Source: Hawksworthiomyces lignivorus (lineage: Eukaryota; Ascomycota; Sordariomycetes; Ophiostomatales; Ophiostomataceae). From it: a stretch of 64,000 bases of DNA. Numbering within the stretch: the stretch's first letter is position 1; each line of letters opens with the position of its first letter. Below the pieces are notes generated by a model. That model saw nothing but the letters and a program-made list of their open reading frames with translations. It had not been told where the DNA came from and searched no databases. Positions 60,553 to 64,000 of this stretch are shown here, piece after piece. The translations under genes and the position numbers were made by a program. Where the stretch lies: contig NTMA01000021.1 of the NCBI GenBank assembly GCA_002917075.1, forward strand, positions 558,001-622,000. Reading direction: 5' to 3'.

Positions 60553-63469
60553 TCAGGCTCGCACCTCTAGCTCATGAGCCAACGCCCGGAGACGAGCCGT
60601 AAACTGGTTCATCTCTGCGCCACGATCGATGCTGTCTGTTTTCCCAAGCTGATCGTGGAGGGCAATGAAGTGTCGGATTGAGTCTAACAGCGGGTTAAGG
60701 CTGCCGCTTGGCGATAGCTTCCGAAACGCAAAGCAGAGTGGATCATGAAGACAGAGGTACCCGAGAAGAATAGATAGGTACGCAAAGGCTACATTAAACT
60801 GGGATTTCTCCTCCGAGTCGGCCTAAGAAAATCACATTAGCGGCCATGATTCAAAGATTGTTATTAAAGTACACCCTATGGATTTAGATCCTTACCTCTG
60901 CAGTAATTGCACGGCCATCAAGGAAATACTTCCCTAATTGGTCGAACACTGCCAAGCCACCGTTCTGAACGAGCGTCTCACCAGCTGATGCATCGTTCTC
61001 AGAGAAGTTGATCATGACACCAAGCATAAGAAGGAGCTCGTTGAGTGCATCAGAAGAGAAATCCTCGCCCGCTTTAATAGACTCGATAACAGTAGAGAGA
61101 GACGCGGAACTGAGTTCGGCTAATCTTCGCAAGAGACCTTTGTCCACAAAATATCGTGCTGCGTCTGGGTTGTTGTTGGCAGTATTCAATGCTAGCTTGA
61201 GGACGAGAAGTTCCAAGTCATTCAATCGGTGGCTCTGTTGCTGGTGCTGTTGTAGGGCTCCATCCAGCGCTTCTGCAATAATCGGGATATACTTACGCGT
61301 CCACTCGGCGCTGATATCCGACTGCATCGCAGATACAGAGTGCATTTCCAGGAGTAATAGGGCCAGGTGCAAATCTACCGACTCGGCGCTTCTTACAAGC
61401 CCGGAAGAAATTGGCGATGGCATGGATGACGACCCGTCTTCGTCATAGGCAGACGGCAGCACGGAAGAGATGACTTCGAATAGTTGTTCCGTAAGGACGC
61501 TAGACAGGGCGCCGTCATCTTCATCAAGTCCACTGCCATCCGACGCAGCTTGCAGCTGCTGAGCAAACATGTGCAAGGCTTTGAGAGCCATGGTCTTTGG
61601 AGAGAGCTGTGATGGCGCAGCCGGCGCTGGTTTCCAGATTGGCAGTTTCTGCATAGTCGCTTTCAAATCAGCAAGTAGTTGGCGCACAAAGCCAGAGACA
61701 TTATTTTTTCGGTCCTTGGATAAAATGATGATATCTGAACTGCTTCCGAGAAGGTTGCTGAAAAGATTTTTAATCTTTTGCTGTTGAAATTCACGAAGAA
61801 GACGATGGGAAGCTGATCCGCTTGCTAAAAGCGTGACCACAATGCAAGTGAGAGAATACCCAGCAATGACGTCGGACTCTTTACCAACATCACGGAAGAG
61901 CTGCATCTCAGCTCCTTGGTCTCGGAAATGTCTCAAGAATGACTTCTCCTGCAACTTTTGTACCATCTCGAGAAGCGCAGACCGTCTCGCTGAAGAAGGT
62001 TTGCCAACACTAGGGGCACCAACTCTATCCATAATATCCATTAGTTCGTCAGCAAATCGGCTGTTTGCGCCAGCTTGACGTAGCTCATGAATACTCTGAA
62101 CGGTGCCTTGCGACGGGCCACCCATGTCATCGTCGAAATCAAATGCACTCGGCTTTGGCTCCGGTTCTGGAAGAAGGCTCTCCAGTAGAGAAAGATCACT
62201 TCCTTCAGGACCCCCAAGAACTACTGGTTCTTCAGCCAGCATTGTTCTTTCTAGATTGTAAGTAAACTTGACACCAGGTCTCCTTGTTGTGACACGGCGT
62301 GTAATAGTCGCCGGGGTTGATGGTGCGATAGATGTTTTTCCAGGAGATGCTGTTACAAGGCTGTCTATATCCATGTACGCTCCGCGGCCCTCACTTGCCG
62401 GTGTGCTCCGCATATTGAGATGTCTGGATATAACTGTGCCTGTCAAGCTGCTATCGTCGTCATCATCGTCACCAACCGGATCTTCTCTCGGAGCAGCGTC
62501 ATCTTCAGATGGCGATTCTTCCTCCCTCTGTGCTGTGAGAGCATCAATCAGCCGACGCCGCTTTCGCTGCACAGGTTGCAGAGACCGTTGCCCTGAAGGT
62601 GGTGGCCGTTCTGCCTGTTGTCCTTTGCGCAATGGCGGCTTCTCTATCGCTTGACCACCCAACGGCTGATTATCCAACGTGCGAAATGGCATTTGCTTAG
62701 AAGGCTGCGACGATTGTGACTTTCGAGAGCTCTGCCCCGCTGATATTGCGACGGTAGACTGACTCTTTCTGGGGGAGACTGACGACGAATGGGCATCCAT
62801 GGGACTTTTGACGGCCGCCATGTTCCCCGTTGGCATTTGACTTGGCGGCGTTTTCGGCGCGGTTTGACGAAAAGGAGTATTAAGTTGCAATGTCGAACTC
62901 GAAACTGGAACTCTGCCGATTGTTCTCGAATTCTTGTATAGAGGTGGAGAAGTGGCCGTAGCAACAGGATCCGGACTGAGAGATAGTCGCCGAGCTCTTC
63001 TAGGCGGAGCTGCGTTATTAAGTCGGCCGACAGTGGCACTGGCATTTGTGCTCGGTCTTGGAGTCGGCTCAACCTGGGATGGTTTTCGCTTTATCCCTCG
63101 TACTGCTTCCGTCGCGTCACTTGCAACAGAAGAACGCTGCAAGCTCGGCAGAGTCGACTTCAAATTTGTGGACGCTGTCATGGAGGAAGTTGTAGATGTT
63201 GTCGACCCTCTCCCAGAGACCTTCGCAATTGGCAATGGTTTCGGCTTCGCTGGCAACTTCGAGACAGATGGCAGATCATCAACGAAATCGTAGTCGTAGA
63301 TATCTTTCGCCGACGCTTGAGAAGTCGTTTGAGATGAACTTGATATCCCTCGGAGGCCAGAGGCTGGGGGGGTCGAGGTCTGAGAGCGCGACTTTGTTGC
63401 CGACTTGCCGTTCGGAGTCGGAAGCTTTTTCTTGGGGCGCTGACCCGCTTCGCTCATTGCGGACATCAT
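60553..63469 (-). CDS. wpl1: WAPL-family cohesin-release factor
   Basis: Nuclear regulator that opens the cohesin ring with Pds5; in fungi it affects cohesion and heterochromatin. Exons 63469-60896 and 60822-60553 encode 947 residues. Residues 1 to about 440 are disordered, rich in Ser, Pro, Arg and Lys with acidic patches (GDDDDDDSS). From about 450 the sequence is the helical WAPL domain: QSIHELRQAGANSRFADELMDIMDRVG, then FLRHFRDQGAEMQLFRDVG, KNVSGFVRQLLADLKATMQKLP-like helices, and NTANNNPDAARYFVDKGLLRRLAEL. The second exon supplies the last 89 residues (ADSEEKSQFNVAFAYLSILLGYLCLHDP to HELEVRA); a model stopping at the end of exon 1 would lose them. Candidate starts are three close Met codons (63469, 63466, 63457); I use the first. 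Confidence 0.88.
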
Positions 63470-64000
63470 GCCGAGAATATGTTCGCAAGTCCCAGCAACA
63501 GGTGAAAGGACACTAGGAGACACAGGCAGAGTTGAATTTGCAAAAGTCAATGAAAGAAGACAAAGGATGTATCTTTATAGCGGGTGGGCCGGGTCGCGTC
63601 GACTCAAACTTTGGCGCAGAGGATTTGTGGTACGCAACGGCGAATGTGTCAAATCACATGCGCAAAGTGCAGCGAACGTGGCCGTCACTTATCATATAGC
63701 GCGTGGTATTCGGGAGGCCGTTATGCTGGCTATGTTATCTCTACGACAGAGATGAGACCAGAGGAAGACTAGAGTCTTGCGCCAGAAATGGATGCGGTCG
63801 GAGTGGGCAGTGACAAGACAGCAAAAACCTTGTCAAGTGATAATAGATGATAGGCAATTCTAATTGCAATCAAAATGACAACAACAACTCTTTGGATGGG
63901 CGCGACATCGTCGGTGAGGTGGTTAAAGAGAATAAAGACAAACCGGTTACTTGATACTCTGCGACGATAGTGAAGGAACAGTCGGGAAGGTTTGGTTGAA
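63470..64000. other. Upstream region of wapl to window end
   Basis: Promoter and leader of the WAPL gene; the reading frame of its exon 1 remains open for some distance upstream without an ATG, so an extra 5' exon cannot be excluded. No other gene seen before the window ends. Confidence 0.55.

Overview
The window is chromosomal DNA of a filamentous ascomycete. The evidence is short spliceosomal introns (mostly 50-120 nt, GTAAGT/GTATGT donors, CTAAC/CTGAC branch sites, YAG acceptors), pyrimidine-rich leaders, and a set of typical Pezizomycotina proteins (Epl1, Bur1, AMPK beta with a long disordered N-terminus, myosin V, a WAPL-family cohesin regulator). The Bur1 kinase core reads like Sordariomycete orthologues, so Sordariomycetes, possibly Hypocreales, is my best guess. 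No rRNA, tRNA, transposon or secondary-metabolite cluster was recognised. Gene models were spliced by hand, and every multi-exon model below stays in frame from ATG to stop.

Layout. 1-4.9 kb: non-coding. 4.9-6.2 kb (+): unknown Gln/Ser/Ala-rich protein. 6.2-10.7 kb: gene desert. 10.7-11.5 kb (-): calcineurin B. 12.9-15.0 kb (+): Epl1 of the NuA4 acetyltransferase. 16.6-17.7 kb (+): Kae1 of the tRNA t6A/KEOPS pathway. 18.1-19.8 kb (-): AMPK/SNF1 beta subunit. 20.8-21.6 kb (+): small membrane protein with a GC-AG intron. 21.9-24.1 kb (-): Bur1 kinase. 24.9-25.2 kb (+): a 51-residue complex I subunit in three exons. 25.5-26.8 kb (-): methyltransferase of the cyclopropane-fatty-acid synthase type. 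27.4-32.1 kb (-): P5B ATPase. 34.1-35.8 kb (+): Nap1. 37.4-39.2 kb (+): phosphoglycerate dehydrogenase. 41.8-46.9 kb (+): myosin V. 48.0-48.7 kb (+): Fap7 adenylate kinase. 49.2-50.2 kb (+): ITPase Ham1. 50.4-52.6 kb (-): C78 peptidase of the ZUFSP/ZUP1 type. 54.1-57.0 kb (-): cytosolic seryl-tRNA synthetase. 58.2-59.0 kb (-): Rheb GTPase. 60.6-63.5 kb (-): WAPL.

These are core housekeeping and signalling genes, unlinked in function, each with its own promoter. There is no operon-like or cluster logic, although several signalling genes (calcineurin B, AMPK beta, Rheb, Bur1) happen to lie close together.

The most unusual structure is the seryl-tRNA synthetase gene. I resolve it into 22 exons in 2.9 kb, with micro-exons of 16, 8 and 3 nt. 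The 3-nt exon supplies bases needed to encode the conserved Thr of the TxE serine-binding motif. Other notable points are GC-AG introns in two genes, an intergenic 9-mer TACTCCGTA present at least seven times, and a GC-rich intronless kae1.
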